The notes under the pieces: generated by a model | The model's input: only the letters and a program-made list of their open reading frames with translations | Told to the model about the DNA's origin: nothing | The model's database searches: none | Shown: positions 18,658 to 30,751 of the stretch, one piece after another | Layout of the letters: every line of letters starts with the position of its first letter | How positions within the stretch are numbered: the stretch's first letter is position 1 | Assembly: GCF_023923225.1 (NCBI RefSeq) | Contig: NZ_CP099489.1 | Coordinates: 1,178,001-1,242,000, forward strand | Origin: Ornithinimicrobium faecis | GTDB taxonomy: Bacteria > Actinomycetota > Actinomycetes > Actinomycetales > Dermatophilaceae | Length of the DNA stretch: 64,000 nt | Direction: 5' to 3' | Translations under genes and position numbers: made by a program

Positions 18658-19866
18658 GTGACCGAGGCACCTGGACCATTGCGCGCAGAGGGCGGCTTTC
18701 CAGTCGTCGGGATCATCGGCGGGGGCCAACTGGCGCGCATGTCGCAGCAGCCCGCGATCGCCCTCTCCCTAACCCTCTCCATCCTGGCCGAGTCGCCGAC
18801 CGCGTCGGCCGCGCTCGTCGTGCCGCACGCCCCGGTCGGCGACCACACCGACTTGGAGGCGGTGCGCGCGTTTGCCCGCGACGTCGACGTGGTGACCTTC
18901 GACCACGAGCACGTCCCGTCGGAGGTGATCTCTGCGGTGATCGCCGACGGTGTCCCGGTTCACCCGGGTCCCGAGGCGCTGCTGCACGCCCAGGACAAGA
19001 TCGTCATGCGCCGCAGGCTCACCGAGCTCGGCATCCCCTGCCCCCGCTGGACCGCCGCGACCACGGAGGCGGAGGTCACGGCCTTCGGCGACGAGGTGGG
19101 GTGGCCGATCATCGCCAAGACCCCCAGGGGCGGGTATGACGGCAAGGGGGTCCGGCGGATCAGCTCGGCCCAGGAGGTGGCTGACTGGGTTGACGTGGTC
19201 GGCCAGGAGGGCCCGATGCGCGAGGGCGTCCTGCTGGAGGAGGCCGTCGCCTTCACCCGCGAGCTCGCCGTCATGGTGGCCCGCAGCCCCAGCGGCCAGG
19301 CCGCGACCTGGCCGACGGTGGAGACGGTGCAGACCAACAGCATCTGCACGGAGGTGCTGGCCCCCGCGCCCGACCTGGACGACGACCTCGCCGCCACCAT
19401 CGCCGAGGCGGCGCTCACCATCGCCGGTGAGCTGGGCGTGACCGGGGTCATGGCCGTCGAGCTTTTCGAGGTGACCGACGGGGAGACCGGTGCCTCGGCA
19501 TACCTGGTCAATGAGCTGGCGATGCGGCCGCACAACTCCGGGCACTGGACCATCGACGGTGCCGTGACCAGCCAGTTCGAGCAGCACCTGCGGGCCGTGC
19601 TGGACCTGCCGCTGGGCGACCCGTCCGCGCGGCAGAAGTGGACGGTCATGGCCAACGTGCTCGGCGGGGAGCACCCGGATCTCTATCCGACCTATCGGCA
19701 CCTGATGGCGCGCGACCCCGGGCTGAAGATCCACCTCTATGGCAAGGGCGTGCGCCCCGGCCGCAAGCTCGGGCACGTCACCGTCACCGGCGACGGCGAC
19801 CTCGAGGCGCTGCGTGAGCGCGCCCGGCACGCCGCCGACTATCTGCAGGGAGTCATCGATGAGTGA
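18658..19866 (+). CDS. purK: 5-(carboxyamino)imidazole ribonucleotide synthase
   Basis: PurK uses ATP and bicarbonate to carboxylate aminoimidazole ribonucleotide in purine synthesis. The 402-residue ATP-grasp protein shows the N-terminal glycine motif [15 protein letters not shown], the [10 protein letters not shown] segment, the ATP-grasp core [16 protein letters not shown], and [15 protein letters not shown] near the active site. A GTG at 18658 is preferred because an AGGGTGA ribosome-binding sequence sits just upstream; another GTG lies three codons earlier. The stop overlaps the purE start, so the pair is translationally coupled. Confidence 0.95.
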   Translation: MTEAPGPLRAEGGFPVVGIIGGGQLARMSQQPAIALSLTLSILAESPTASAALVVPHAPVGDHTDLEAVRAFARDVDVVTFDHEHVPSEVISAVIADGVPVHPGPEALLHAQDKIVMRRRLTELGIPCPRWTAATTEAEVTAFGDEVGWPIIAKTPRGGYDGKGVRRISSAQEVADWVDVVGQEGPMREGVLLEEAVAFTRELAVMVARSPSGQAATWPTVETVQTNSICTEVLAPAPDLDDDLAATIAEAALTIAGELGVTGVMAVELFEVTDGETGASAYLVNELAMRPHNSGHWTIDGAVTSQFEQHLRAVLDLPLGDPSARQKWTVMANVLGGEHPDLYPTYRHLMARDPGLKIHLYGKGVRPGRKLGHVTVTGDGDLEALRERARHAADYLQGVIDE

Positions 19867-20383
19867 GCGCGCCGACTCAGGACGACCGGTCGTTGGACTG
19901 GTCATGGGCAGCGACAGCGACTGGCCGGTCATGGAGGCCGCGGCCCAGGTGCTCGAGGAGTTCGGCGTGGCCTTTGAGGCCGACGTCGTCTCCGCGCACC
20001 GGATGCCGGCGGAGATGATCGACTATGGCGCCACCGCCGAGGAGCGCGGGCTGCGAGTGATCATCGCCGGGGCCGGGGGAGCGGCACACCTGCCCGGCAT
20101 GCTCGCGTCGGTGACCGTGCTGCCGGTGATCGGCGTGCCTGTGCCGCTGAAACACCTGGACGGCATGGACTCGCTGCTTTCCATCGTGCAGATGCCCGGC
20201 GGCATCCCCGTCGCGACCGTCTCTGTTGCCGGCGCCAAGAACGCCGGTCTGCTCGCCGTGCGGATGCTCGGAGCCGGGGACGGGGACGAGGCGACGCGCC
20301 TGCGGGAGGCGCTGTCGGCATACGCCTCGCAGTTGCGCGACCAGGCCCACGCCAAGGGCGAGCGGCTCCGCCAACAGTTCTGA
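19859..20383 (+). CDS. purE: N5-carboxyaminoimidazole ribonucleotide mutase
   Basis: PurE rearranges N5-CAIR to CAIR, the step after PurK. The 174-residue class I protein has the signatures [33 protein letters not shown] and the active-site-lid segment [12 protein letters not shown] with GVP before it. It overlaps purK by 8 bases. The stop is followed within about ten bases by an array of 32-bp repeats that may sit in the transcript's 3' end. Confidence 0.96.
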   Translation: MSERADSGRPVVGLVMGSDSDWPVMEAAAQVLEEFGVAFEADVVSAHRMPAEMIDYGATAEERGLRVIIAGAGGAAHLPGMLASVTVLPVIGVPVPLKHLDGMDSLLSIVQMPGGIPVATVSVAGAKNAGLLAVRMLGAGDGDEATRLREALSAYASQLRDQAHAKGERLRQQF

Positions 20384-20393
20384 CCCCCCCCCG

Positions 20394-20460
20394 CAAAAAG
20401 ATAAAGGTCTCGCACGCCCACCCCGGCTTTTGATAAAGGTCTCGCACGCTCGCTGGCGCC
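20394..20460. repeat. 32-bp tandem repeat array B (reverse orientation)
   Basis: Two units, with ATAAAGGTCTCGCACG at 20401 and again at 20433, give an exact 32-bp period. Read on the reverse strand they match array A: GTGCGAGACCTTTATCAAAAG against GTACGAAACCGCTATGAAAAG. The array begins about ten bases after the purE stop. Relative to the upstream gene's direction of transcription, it has the same orientation as array A has to the MerR gene. Confidence 0.88.
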
Positions 20461-20499
20461 GGTCGCGCACGCAACAGAAGGCCGGCACCGTCTATAGCT

Positions 20500-20720
20500 G
20501 TGGCGTGGGCCCGGCCTTCAATGAGGGCTGCACGAATCAGCTGGTCGCATGGCGAGTCCGGTCCGCAGATCTATGCCTGGGTCGTGCGAGACAGCACGGC
20601 CGCCGCGTCGCTGGAGAAGCCGATGGCGGGCATGATCCCGGCTCAGGTCTATCGCGTGTCCGAGCTTGACGTCTCGATCGCGGTCGCGGTCGGCATACTC
20701 TCGCGGTCCATCGGCCCGCC
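20500..20720 (+). other. Possible short gene or gene remnant between inverted repeat arrays
   Basis: One frame here (from a GTG at 20500 or ATG at 20521 to about 20720) has strikingly G/C-rich third positions and a plausible protein text (GPQIYAWVVRDSTAAASLEK, then a segment ending DVSIAVAVGILSRSIG), but I recognise no family. The frame then runs into the repeat array and has no sensible end. No ribosome-binding site is visible. It may be a fragment of a displaced gene or a chance open frame. Confidence 0.25.
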
Positions 20721-20793
20721 TGGGGTGGGTGTACGAAACCTCTATCAAAAGCCGGGCTGGGCGTGCGAAACCTCTATCAAAATGGGGAGGGAC
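20720..20793. repeat. 32-bp tandem repeat array C (forward orientation)
   Basis: Two units, GTACGAAACCTCTATCAAAA at 20731 and GTGCGAAACCTCTATCAAAA at 20763, are exactly 32 bp apart. They are nearly identical to the reverse complement of array B, so B and C form an inverted pair about 260 bp apart. The array lies 40-110 bases upstream of mutA, and its open frame should not be taken as part of MutA. Confidence 0.88.
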
Positions 20794-20834
20794 CTGCACA
20801 GTGGCTCGGAAAATGGGGGCACTACGATCGGGGC

Positions 20835-22684
20835 ATGTCGACCCCGCCCAGTGCTGACCAGCTGCCCCTGGCCCCCGACGGTGGGCCGTCCCAGGAGGAC
20901 TGGGAGAGTTCTGTCGCCGCGGTGCTGCGCAAGAGCGGCCGACTCACCGGTGACGACCCCGACTCCGCGGCGTGGAGCACCCTGACGCGCACCACGCTCG
21001 ACGGCATCCCGGTGCTGCCGCTGGGCACCCCCGAGACCTCTGCCGAGCTGCCCGACCCGGGACTGCCGGGCCAGGCGCCGTTCACCCGGGGCGCCACCGC
21101 CACCCGCCCCTTCGGAGCCTGGGACATCCGGGCACGGTTCGAGGACCCCGACGCAGAGCTCACGGCACAGCACGTCACCGAGGACCTGGAGAACGGCGTC
21201 AACTCCTTGTGGCTCGTGGTCGGCGAGGGCGGCATCGCCATCGAGGACCTGGGCACGGTGCTGGAGCCGGTCCTGCTCGACCTCGCCCCGGTCATCCTCG
21301 ACGCGCCAGAGCGCCCTGTTCTGGCCGCCTCGGAGTTCGTGCGCCACCTGGTCCACAAGGGGGTCAAGCCCGCCGCTGGCACCAACCTGGGCGCCAACCC
21401 GATCGGCCACCGCGACAAGCGTCCGATGGCCAAGGAAGTGGTCCGCGACGTCGCCGACCTCGCCGTGCGCGAGGGCCTCAAGGCGATCATGGTCGACGGC
21501 ACCGCCGTGCACGATCGCGGCGGCTCCGACGTCCAGGAACTGGCCTACACGATCGCGGCGGGGGTCGAATATTTGCGCCTGCTCGCCCAGGCCGGCCACG
21601 ACGCCAACACAGCGGCCGGGCTCATCGAGTTCCGTTATGCCGCAACAGCGGAGCAGTTCCCGACGATCGCCAAGTTCCGGGCCGCCCGCCGACTCTGGGC
21701 CCGCGTCCTCGAGCTCAGCCACGTCGAGCCAGAGCTGCGCGGCCAGTCCCAGCACGCCGTCACCTCACGGCCGATGATGACGCGCTATGACCCCTATGTG
21801 AACATGCTGCGCACCACCGTCGCCGCGTTCTCCGCCGGCGTCGGGGGAGCAGCCTCCGTGACGGTGCTGCCCTTCGATGAGGCGCTGGGTCTGCCCGAGT
21901 CGTTCAGCCGTCGCATCGCCCGCAACACTTCCAGCCTGCTGGCCTCAGAGGCGCACATCGCCGAGGTCACCGACCCGGCCGGCGGATCGCACGCCGTTGA
22001 GCGCCTGACCGAGGACCTGGCTGCCGCAGCCTGGGAGATGTTCACCCAGGTCGAGGAGCGCGGCGGTCTGATCCACGACCTCAAGGACGGCAGCTGGGAT
22101 CAGGCGATCACCGAGGTCGTCACCTCGCGCCGGGAGCAGGTGGCGACGCGGGCACGTCCCATCACCGGCCTCAGCGAGTTCCCGCAGGTGGCCGAGACGC
22201 TCCCGCAGCGCCGGGCCTATGCGGTCCCGCGTGAGGTGGTCCGCAACGGCGCCGACTTTGAGGCCCTGCGCGACCAACCCGCACCGACCCCGATCTTCGT
22301 GGCCACGATGGGCACCGTCGCGCAGCACACCGCCCGCGCCACCTTCCTGACCAACCTGCTCACGGCCGGAGGCATCACCGCCCGCACCGTCGGTGCCACC
22401 AGCGGCGTCGAGGAGGTCCTCGCGGCCTACAACAGCGAGGCCGTCGTCGCGCTCGCCGGCACAGACAAGGTGTATGCCGAGTGGGGACCTGATCTGGTCG
22501 CTGCCCTCCGCGAGGCGGGGGCCCAGCACGTCGTGCTCGCTGGCCGGCCGGTCGAGGGCCTGGACGTCGACGACAACGCGGCCATGGGCCTGGACGCCCT
22601 GGCCTTCCTGCACCGCACCCGAGAGCGACTCGCGATCGATTCCCGTGTCGATCCCGGTGCCGCGACGAGCCCGGAGGTCACCCC

Positions 22685-22688
<4 letters not shown>
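20835..22688 (+). CDS. mutA: Methylmalonyl-CoA mutase small (beta) subunit
   Basis: MutA is the non-catalytic partner in the heterodimeric, adenosylcobalamin-dependent mutase that interconverts methylmalonyl-CoA and succinyl-CoA. The 617-residue protein has a degenerate TIM barrel ([33 protein letters not shown]) and a C-terminal domain beginning [19 protein letters not shown], which lacks the D-x-H-x-x-G cobalamin ligand, as expected for this subunit. The ATG at 20835 gives MSTPPSADQ; an open extension upstream is repeat sequence. The stop overlaps the mutB GTG (GTGA), so expression is coupled. Confidence 0.95.
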
Positions 22689-24870
<2,182 letters not shown>

Positions 24871-24871
<1 letters not shown>

Positions 24872-25848
24872 TGGCCATCGACCCGGCGGCGCTGGCCGAG
24901 GGAGTGCTGGCGGGCAACCGCACGGCGCTGGCCCGCGCCATCACGCTCGTGGAGTCCAGCCGCCCGGACCACCGGGTGGCCGCCCGCGAGCTGCTCGCCG
25001 AGCTCACCCCGCACGCCGGGGGAGCGGTGCGGGTCGGCATCTCCGGGGTGCCCGGGGTCGGCAAGTCCACCTTCATCGAGGCGCTGGGCACCTGGCTGAT
25101 CGGTGAGGGCAAGCGGGTTGGCGTGCTCGCGGTCGACCCGTCCAGCGTCCGGACCGGGGGCTCGGTCCTGGGGGACAAGACCAGGATGGCTGACCTGTCA
25201 GCCAGCCCCTCGGCATACATCCGTCCCTCGCCGAGCGCCGGCACCCTTGGTGGGGTGGCCCGGGCCACCGCGCAGTCGATCACGGTGCTGGAGGCGGCGG
25301 GGTTTGATGTGGTGCTGGTGGAGACCGTCGGGGTGGGGCAGTCCGAGGTGACGGTCGCTGGGATGGTCGACACGTTCTTGTTCCTGACGATCGCGCGCAC
25401 GGGTGACCAGTTGCAGGGCATCAAGAAGGGCATCCTGGAGCTGGCCGACGTGGTCGCGGTCAACAAGGCAGATGGGGACCGGGTGCGCGAGGCCGAGATC
25501 ACCGCCAAGGATCTGGCCGGCACGTTCCGGTTGGTCTATGCGGGCACGCAGTCGTGGGTGCCGCCGGTGCTGACGTGCTCGGCCGTGGAGGGGAGCGGCA
25601 TCGAGAAGGTGTGGCAGCGGGTGCTGCGGCACCGGGCGTTTCTCGGCGACCGGGGCCTGGCCGACAAGCGGGCCGACCAGCAGTTGGAGTTCACCTGGTC
25701 ACTGGTGCGTGACGAGCTGGCTGCCCGGCTGGCTGCCGACGCCGAGGTCAAACGCGTGCGCGGCGAGGTGCGTGAGCGCGTGATTGCCGGTGAGTTGACC
25801 GCGGTGGCTGCCGCGGACCTGATCCTGGCGGCCTACGACCGGGGTTGA
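24871..25848 (+). CDS. meaB: Methylmalonyl-CoA mutase-associated GTPase
   Basis: MeaB is the G3E-family GTPase chaperone that gates adenosylcobalamin loading and protects the mutase from inactivation. In this 325-residue protein the P-loop is GVPGVGKSTF, followed by DPSSVRTGGSVLGDKTRM, the Walker B region VVLVETVGVGQSE, and the base-specificity motif NKADGD. The C-terminal helical arm is present. It overlaps mutB by one base. Past its stop the core operon ends and an accessory island begins. Confidence 0.96.
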
Positions 25849-26252
25849 GCGCTTGATGGCTAGTGCTTGAAGCCTGCCCGCAGCCAGTGCTTTCCGGGAC
25901 CACGTCATCGCATCCCTGACTGGGCAATCAGGCTCTTCACAAAGCAGGGTGTGACTGGTGTCGCTCGTTTGGCTGGTGGGTCGGCGTCTCGCGGGAATGA
26001 ATAACGGAACTCCCGGTAGGAAAGGGATCTCCACATAAGCCGGCCCTGCCACCAATGGAGCTCCGTTGCTTCCGAGTTTGCCGCGCCTTACCCGGTGTCT
26101 GGACCGGTAGATCCGTTTCCTGCTGCCCATCTGGGCGAGCTGACGCGCATCGTGTCCTTTGATGTGGACGACGCGACGATCAGCGCTGCGGAAGCGACGC
26201 ATCCCCAGGCCGCAGCCAACTCAACTGGTTCAGCCCGGCGCTGCGGGATACC
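25849..26252. other. Gene-poor left end of accessory island
   Basis: About 400 bases follow meaB with no intact gene. The first 140 bases are featureless. From about 26005 there is an imperfect inverted pair (AACGGAACTCC and GGAGCTCCGTT, about 45 bases apart), then a transposase-like fragment listed separately. Base composition falls relative to the meaB side. Confidence 0.5.
26000..26215 (+). mobile_element. Relic of an IS4-family transposase N terminus
   Basis: One frame around 26118-26210 reads HLGELTRIVSFDVDDATIS followed by AAEATHPQ. This resembles the N-terminal domain of actinobacterial IS4 transposases, which open with an HLGELT-type segment followed by a helix and an R-rich turn. 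The text upstream is in other frames with stops, and nothing of the catalytic domain follows, so this is at best a decayed fragment. The inverted pair just before it could be part of the old element end. Recognition is from family resemblance only. Confidence 0.4.
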
Positions 26253-26669
26253 TCAGCCTTGTGCGCTGGCTCCCGATCGGCTCTTCACATCACCCGTATG
26301 GGAGAGACTTCGATTCGCGCGAACTATTCTGGCACACCAGAGGACACCAGCCGCTACCAGCGGGACGGCGACCCACAATGCTCCGTACGCCCCGGAGTTC
26401 GCTGCACCGCTCCAGTCCGTAGCGACGACGGCGGCTCCGCCGACCAGGCCACTCGCAGCAGCCGCCGCGAACAAGGCCGGTCCTTGATCCGCTCGAGTGC
26501 CGTCGCCCAGCATCGCGACAGCCAGAAGGAGACCGCCGAGCACGTAGATCACAAGAAAGGTGTGAGTGGCTGGTCCCGACGGCATGAACGTCCCAGCATC
26601 CCAGTTCAGCACGGCTACCCCTAAGGCCACCGCCACCATGGTGGCCCCCCGTAGCACGTTGCGGCTCAT
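26253..26669 (-). CDS. Small membrane protein downstream of the Cys-rich protein gene
   Basis: The 138-residue protein has four hydrophobic segments (about residues 8-24, 37-57, 66-86 and 94-113) and a polar C-terminal tail. No family is recognised. A strong GAGGAGG ribosome-binding site lies about 6 bases before the ATG, so it is a real gene. It begins about 30 bases after the stop of the Cys-rich protein on the same strand, so the two are almost certainly one operon. Possible roles are immunity, export or anchoring for the upstream product; this is inference from position and size. It contains a single cysteine, in the last hydrophobic segment. Confidence 0.7.
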   Translation of the reverse strand: MSRNVLRGATMVAVALGVAVLNWDAGTFMPSGPATHTFLVIYVLGGLLLAVAMLGDGTRADQGPALFAAAAASGLVGGAAVVATDWSGAANSGAYGALWVAVPLVAAGVLWCARIVRANRSLSHTGDVKSRSGASAQG

Positions 26670-26700
26670 GGTTGATCCTCCTCGCAACTCGTACGCATTC

Positions 26701-27792
26701 TCAACAGTACTTTCCTGGGCGGTACGCACAGTAGGAACTTGTGCAGCACCGGTTTATTGCCAGGCAGATCGGACAGTATGCGATTGCACATGCAAGGCAC
26801 ATCCACTTAGGAGGACTGCACGCGAGGGTACACGGCGCGCAACAGTTGAAAATGCAACTCAAACTCCACACGCTGCACTTGCATGTGTAGCAGTACGTAG
26901 ATCCGCATTGACTACTCCGGGTGCAGGCTTTGGCGGTGGGCACGTGAAGGATGCCATCCTCTTCGCCAACCATCAACCGAACCTGGACTTCGCCTGGGTC
27001 GCCGCCAACTGGCACCTCCTCGACGCGCAGCAACTTTGTCGACGTCCTCTCAGGCCCTTGGCCGGGACTGAGTCGGTAGAATGCAACAGCATCACCCTCG
27101 CGTTGGTATGACAACGCAACGAGCTCGTCACCTCGCGCCGTTCGGTGCCGGACTCCCAAGAAAGCGGCACTTTTTTCGGCGCTCTGATAGGCCCACGCTG
27201 CACCCCTTAGGTCGAGTGCGCCGAGATGGTCGTGCTGCGCCCCGTGCGCCAGAATACTCGGCAGGTCGGACGCAACCGCCGACGACATCAACGCTCGCGC
27301 TTCCGACTGGGAGATTTCCTCGCTGCTGACTATGTCTAGGTCGACCAGCCACCCGCGATCTTCGCTGTTTTCGTTCACGCTTTGCTCAGATGCTGGAGGG
27401 CGCGCTGCAAGAAGTCCAACTACCGCGATAGCGCCACCAACGCCTCTGACGAATTGCGAACGATTGAGCGTCGGTGATACCGGAGCCTGACGCCGTTGCG
27501 TGCCGAGGGCCACGGAGACGGCCCATACTTGGGAAGGTCGCAAGTATCTGCTGAGCATTACCCCAAGCCGTACCCCCGTGAACACGCGTGCGGGCGCGTT
27601 ACCCTTCACAACTACTAAGGTGGGCACCCACGGCGCCTCGGGTCCAAACTTATGCTGCCGCCACCCTGTCATCTCGGCGGAAGAAAGGCTCACCACCTCT
27701 AGCCGCCCACCTGCTGCTTGTCGCACCGATTCAGCCAGACCGGAACAAGATCCACATCCCGCATCAAAACCGAGAATCAATCGGGGTTCCAT
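26701..27792 (-). CDS. Thioredoxin-like protein with an 18-cysteine C-terminal tail (candidate peptide precursor)
   Basis: This 363-residue protein has three parts. Residues 1 to about 90 look thioredoxin/DCC-like, with LILGFDAGCGSCSGLAESV near the start and VPTLVVVKGN where a thioredoxin cis-proline strand would be. A hydrophobic segment at about 108-125 may span the membrane. A region without recognised family follows. The last 74 residues carry 18 cysteines in hydrophobic surroundings, including CYTC, CAPC, CLAC and CPIC and two CC pairs, and the protein ends in cysteine. The layout recalls precursors such as that of halocin C8, where a Cys-rich peptide is cut from the C terminus, but I see no sequence match and this is inference. 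The ATG at 27792 follows an AAGGGAG site. Base composition is lower in G+C than the core genes. Confidence 0.75.
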   Translation of the reverse strand: MEPRLILGFDAGCGSCSGLAESVRQAAGGRLEVVSLSSAEMTGWRQHKFGPEAPWVPTLVVVKGNAPARVFTGVRLGVMLSRYLRPSQVWAVSVALGTQRRQAPVSPTLNRSQFVRGVGGAIAVVGLLAARPPASEQSVNENSEDRGWLVDLDIVSSEEISQSEARALMSSAVASDLPSILAHGAQHDHLGALDLRGAAWAYQSAEKSAAFLGVRHRTARGDELVALSYQREGDAVAFYRLSPGQGPERTSTKLLRVEEVPVGGDPGEVQVRLMVGEEDGILHVPTAKACTRSSQCGSTYCYTCKCSVWSLSCIFNCCAPCTLACSPPKWMCLACAIAYCPICLAINRCCTSSYCAYRPGKYC

Positions 27793-27970
27793 GACAACTC
27801 CCTTGTTGTTGTCTCGCAGGCTACGCCCGGCAACAGGGTGGGGCAACCCCAGGCTTTAGGTGCGGGCAGGCCCGAAGCTATCGCCGAGGTCGTGGTCGCG
27901 AAGCTGGACTTTCGCGGCTCTTCGCAGTTGAGGGTGTAGTTGGGGTGGGCGCGTCGATGCCGGGATGAGT

Positions 27971-28025
27971 GTCGAGGTCTTCCGATGATGGAGGTTCCTA
28001 CACGCCCCATCCGGAAGACCTCGAC
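27971..28025. repeat. 14-bp perfect inverted repeat
   Basis: GTCGAGGTCTTCCG at 27971-27984 is repeated in inverse as CGGAAGACCTCGAC at 28012-28025, with a 27-base loop. It lies between the promoter side of the Cys-rich operon and the left end of the IS21 element. It may be a terminator, an operator or the end of another lost mobile element. No T-run follows. Confidence 0.7.
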
Positions 28026-28233
28026 GTGCCTGACGCTACCTTCACGACTGTCGCCTGCCGTGAGCATGGGACCGCTCTGAGCGGTTTCTGCCAGGTTCAT
28101 GCGACCGCCTGGATTGCCAGTTATGGGACCACCCGGCGTGCCTTGCCGGTGGGTTCTCGGTTCGCTCGTTGGATCAGCGTGTCAGCGTCGCCGAGACGGA
28201 GGTCTACGAGCGGTGGGATTCAGGGAGGTCAGC

Positions 28234-29929
28234 GTGATTGAAGTCAAGGAAGTGCTGCGTGGCTGGCTCGATGGGGCCGGGTTACGCACGCTCGCCGAGC
28301 GGGCGGGGGTGGACCGCAAGACCGCTCGGCGGTACGTGGCTGCTGCCCAGGAGGCCGTGCTGGCCAGGTCCGCTGGTCTGGGCGCGGTTGACGACGAGCT
28401 CATCGCCGCGGTCGTGTCGGCGGTGCGTCCGGTCCGCCCGAACGGGCACGGCCCGGCGTGGGAGGCACTGTTGGGGTTCGAGGAGCAGATCCGGGGCTGG
28501 GTCGCCGGGCGAGGACGCGGACGCCAAGCCGTTGTCGATCGTGAAGATCGAGGAGTTGCTGGCCCGGCAGGGGTGCGTGGTGCCGTATCGCACGTTGCAC
28601 CGCTTCGCTACCGAGCGGTGCGGGTACCGGGTCAAAGAGACCACTGTCCGGGTCAACGACGGCGAGCCGGGCGCCGAGCTGCGAATCGACTTCGGTCACA
28701 TGGGCTACTTGACCGACCCGGAGGACGGGCGGCGACGCAAGGTCCATGCGTTGATCTTCACCGCCGCCTACTCACGGCACATGTACGTGTGGTTGAGCTA
28801 CTCCCAAACCCTGGCCGTGGTCATCGCCGGCTGCCAAAGCGCCTGGGTCTTCTTCGGCGGGGTCTTCAAGGTCCTGATCCCCGACAACCTCAAACCGGTC
28901 GTGACCGACGCCGACCCGGTCAACCCGCGCCTGTCCACCGGCTGGTTGGACTACGCCCAGCATGCCGGGTTCGTCACCGACCCCGCCCGAGTCCGGTCAC
29001 CGAAGGACAAACCCCGCGTCGAGCGGGAGGTGCAGTACGTGCGCGGCAACTTCTGGGCAGGGGAGACCTTTACCGACCTAGCTGATGCTCAAGCAAAGGT
29101 AGAGGTCCGGTGCACGCAGCGGGCTGGGATGCGGATCCACGGCAGCACCCCAGGCCCGACCCGTCGAGGTCTTCACCGCCGACGAGGCACCGTTGCTGCT
29201 GGCGGTCCCGGCCACTTATGACGTCCCGATCTTCACCACCGTGAAGGTCCACCGCGACGTCCACGTCGAAGTCGCCAAGGCGTTGTACTCCGTGCCCGGC
29301 CAGTTCCTGGGCCTGCACCTCGATGCCCGCGCGGACAGTGAGCTGGTCAAGCTCTACCACCGCGGGCAGCTGGTCAAGACCCACCCCCGGCAGGCTCCAG
29401 GCAGGCGCTCCACCGACCGGGCGACCTGCCCGAGCACAAGGCCGGGTACGCCCTGCGTGACCTGCAGTCCCTCATCGGGGCCTGCGCCGCACACGGGGAG
29501 AGCGTCGGCATCTACGCCGAACGGATCCTGGACGACCCTCTGCCCTGGGCCAGGATGCGCACCGTCTACCGGCTGCTGGGAGTGGTGCGCCGCTACGGCC
29601 CCGAACCCGTCGAGGCCGCGTGCTCCAAGGCACTGGACCTCGACGTCGTCTCGGTCACCAAGATCGCCTCCATGCTGGCCCGCGCCACCGAGAAAACCAC
29701 CACCGACCTACCCCCCACCGGCACCACCACCGGCCACTTCGCCTGGCAATCAGCTGAATTTGCCACCACGACGACGACAGCCAGTACTGGGACCGCCCCA
29801 GCCACCGAAGGGACCACCACAGCCAGTGCTGGGACCACCACAGCCAGTGGTGGGACCGCCCAGCTGACCCTCATCCACGGCGGCGCTCAGGGCGCCGACG
29901 ACCTGAGCGAACAGGAGCCCACGCCATGA
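28234..29929 (+). pseudogene. istA: istA transposase, frameshifted
   Basis: IstA is the DDE transposase of IS21. The copy starts at a GTG with a GGGAGG site and the N-terminal helix-turn-helix (LRTLAERAGVDRKTARRYV). The frame then changes three times: near 28510 (one extra base in GGGCGAGGACG), near 29145 and near 29410. Catalytic residues survive in the middle segment: the aspartate in ELRIDFGHMGYL, one in VLIPDNLKPVV, and the glutamate in PRVEREVQYV. The last part carries a Thr/Ala-rich repeat (TTTASTGTAPATEGTTTAS) before the stop. Its stop overlaps the istB ATG. Sequencing error could explain one shift but hardly all. Confidence 0.9.
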
Positions 29930-30751
29930 CCGCGAGCACCAAGACCCGAGCAGCCCACCAGCCAGTACTGCAGGACCAGTCGACCCGATCGGGGCCGACC
30001 TGACCGATATCCTGCGCACCCTCAAACTCGGCGGGCTCAAGGACACCCTGCCCGAACGTCTCGCCCTGGCCCGTCAACGCACGATGGGCCACGCCGCGTT
30101 CTTGGAGCTGCTCCTGGCCGATAAGGTCACCCGCCGCGAATCCCGATCGGCGACACTGCGCGCGGCTAAAGCCGGGCCCGACCCGACCATGCGGATCGAA
30201 ACCTGGCAAGACCACCAGGACCTGACCTACGACCGGATGCTGTTCTCTGAGCTGACCACCCTGGCGTTCGCCGAGGCTGGCACCGGCGTACTGATCCTCG
30301 GATCGGCAGGGGTCGGTAAAACACACCTGGCCACCGCGCTAGGACACACCGCCATCCAATGCCGGATGAGCACCGCCTTCTACCGCGCCGACAAACTCTT
30401 CACCCGGCCACGCGCGGCCCGCCTGGACAACACCCTCGAGGCTGAGATCCGCGCCTGACCTCCGTGGACCTGCTCATCATCGACGACTTCGCCCTGCGGT
30501 CCCTGGACGCCACCCAAACCAACGACTTCTACGAGATCGTCGTCGAACGCCACCGGCGCGCCCCCACCATCTGGGTATCCAACCGCGAAGCCTCCGAATG
30601 GCTATCCATGACCACCGACACACTGCCCGCCCAATCCGCCATCGACCGACTCACCTCCGGAGCGCACACCCTCGTCGTCGAAGGCCCCTCCCACCGCCAA
30701 CGCGGGCGTGTCCCCGTTGACACCACCACGAAGGTCGACCATGCTCGCTAA
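29926..30751 (+). pseudogene. istB: istB ATPase, frameshifted
   Basis: IstB is the AAA+ helper of IS21 transposition. The ATG overlaps the istA stop, but that frame closes after about 25 codons; the homologous text resumes one frame over (ADLTDILRTLKLGGLKDTL). The Walker A region is GSAGVGKTHLATALG. A second shift occurs at about 30455 (one base missing in GCGCCTGACC), after which VDLLIIDDFALRSLD supplies Walker B, and SNREASEWLSM with SAIDRLTSGAHTLVVEG the sensor regions. The protein cannot be made intact. Confidence 0.9.

Noticed and set aside
20763..20834. Longer MutA N terminus from the upstream ATG-type start
   Set aside because: The extra 24 codons are 32-bp repeat sequence plus gap; the family N terminus and a sensible ATG lie at 20835.
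20384..20834. Cobalamin riboswitch upstream of mutA
   Set aside because: The gap holds repeat arrays; no B12-box-like conserved block is visible.
26701..27792. Firm identification of the Cys-rich protein as a halocin C8 homologue
   Set aside because: Only the architecture is similar; cysteine spacing and sequence do not clearly match from memory, so it is reported as a hypothesis.
27969..28241. 90-codon frame between the 14-bp inverted repeat and istA
   Set aside because: It crosses the IS21 left end and terminal repeats, so it cannot be a single native gene.
29750..29929. Separate small Thr-rich gene at the end of istA
   Set aside because: It is in frame with the last istA segment and continues to its stop, which overlaps istB; it is the IstA C terminus.
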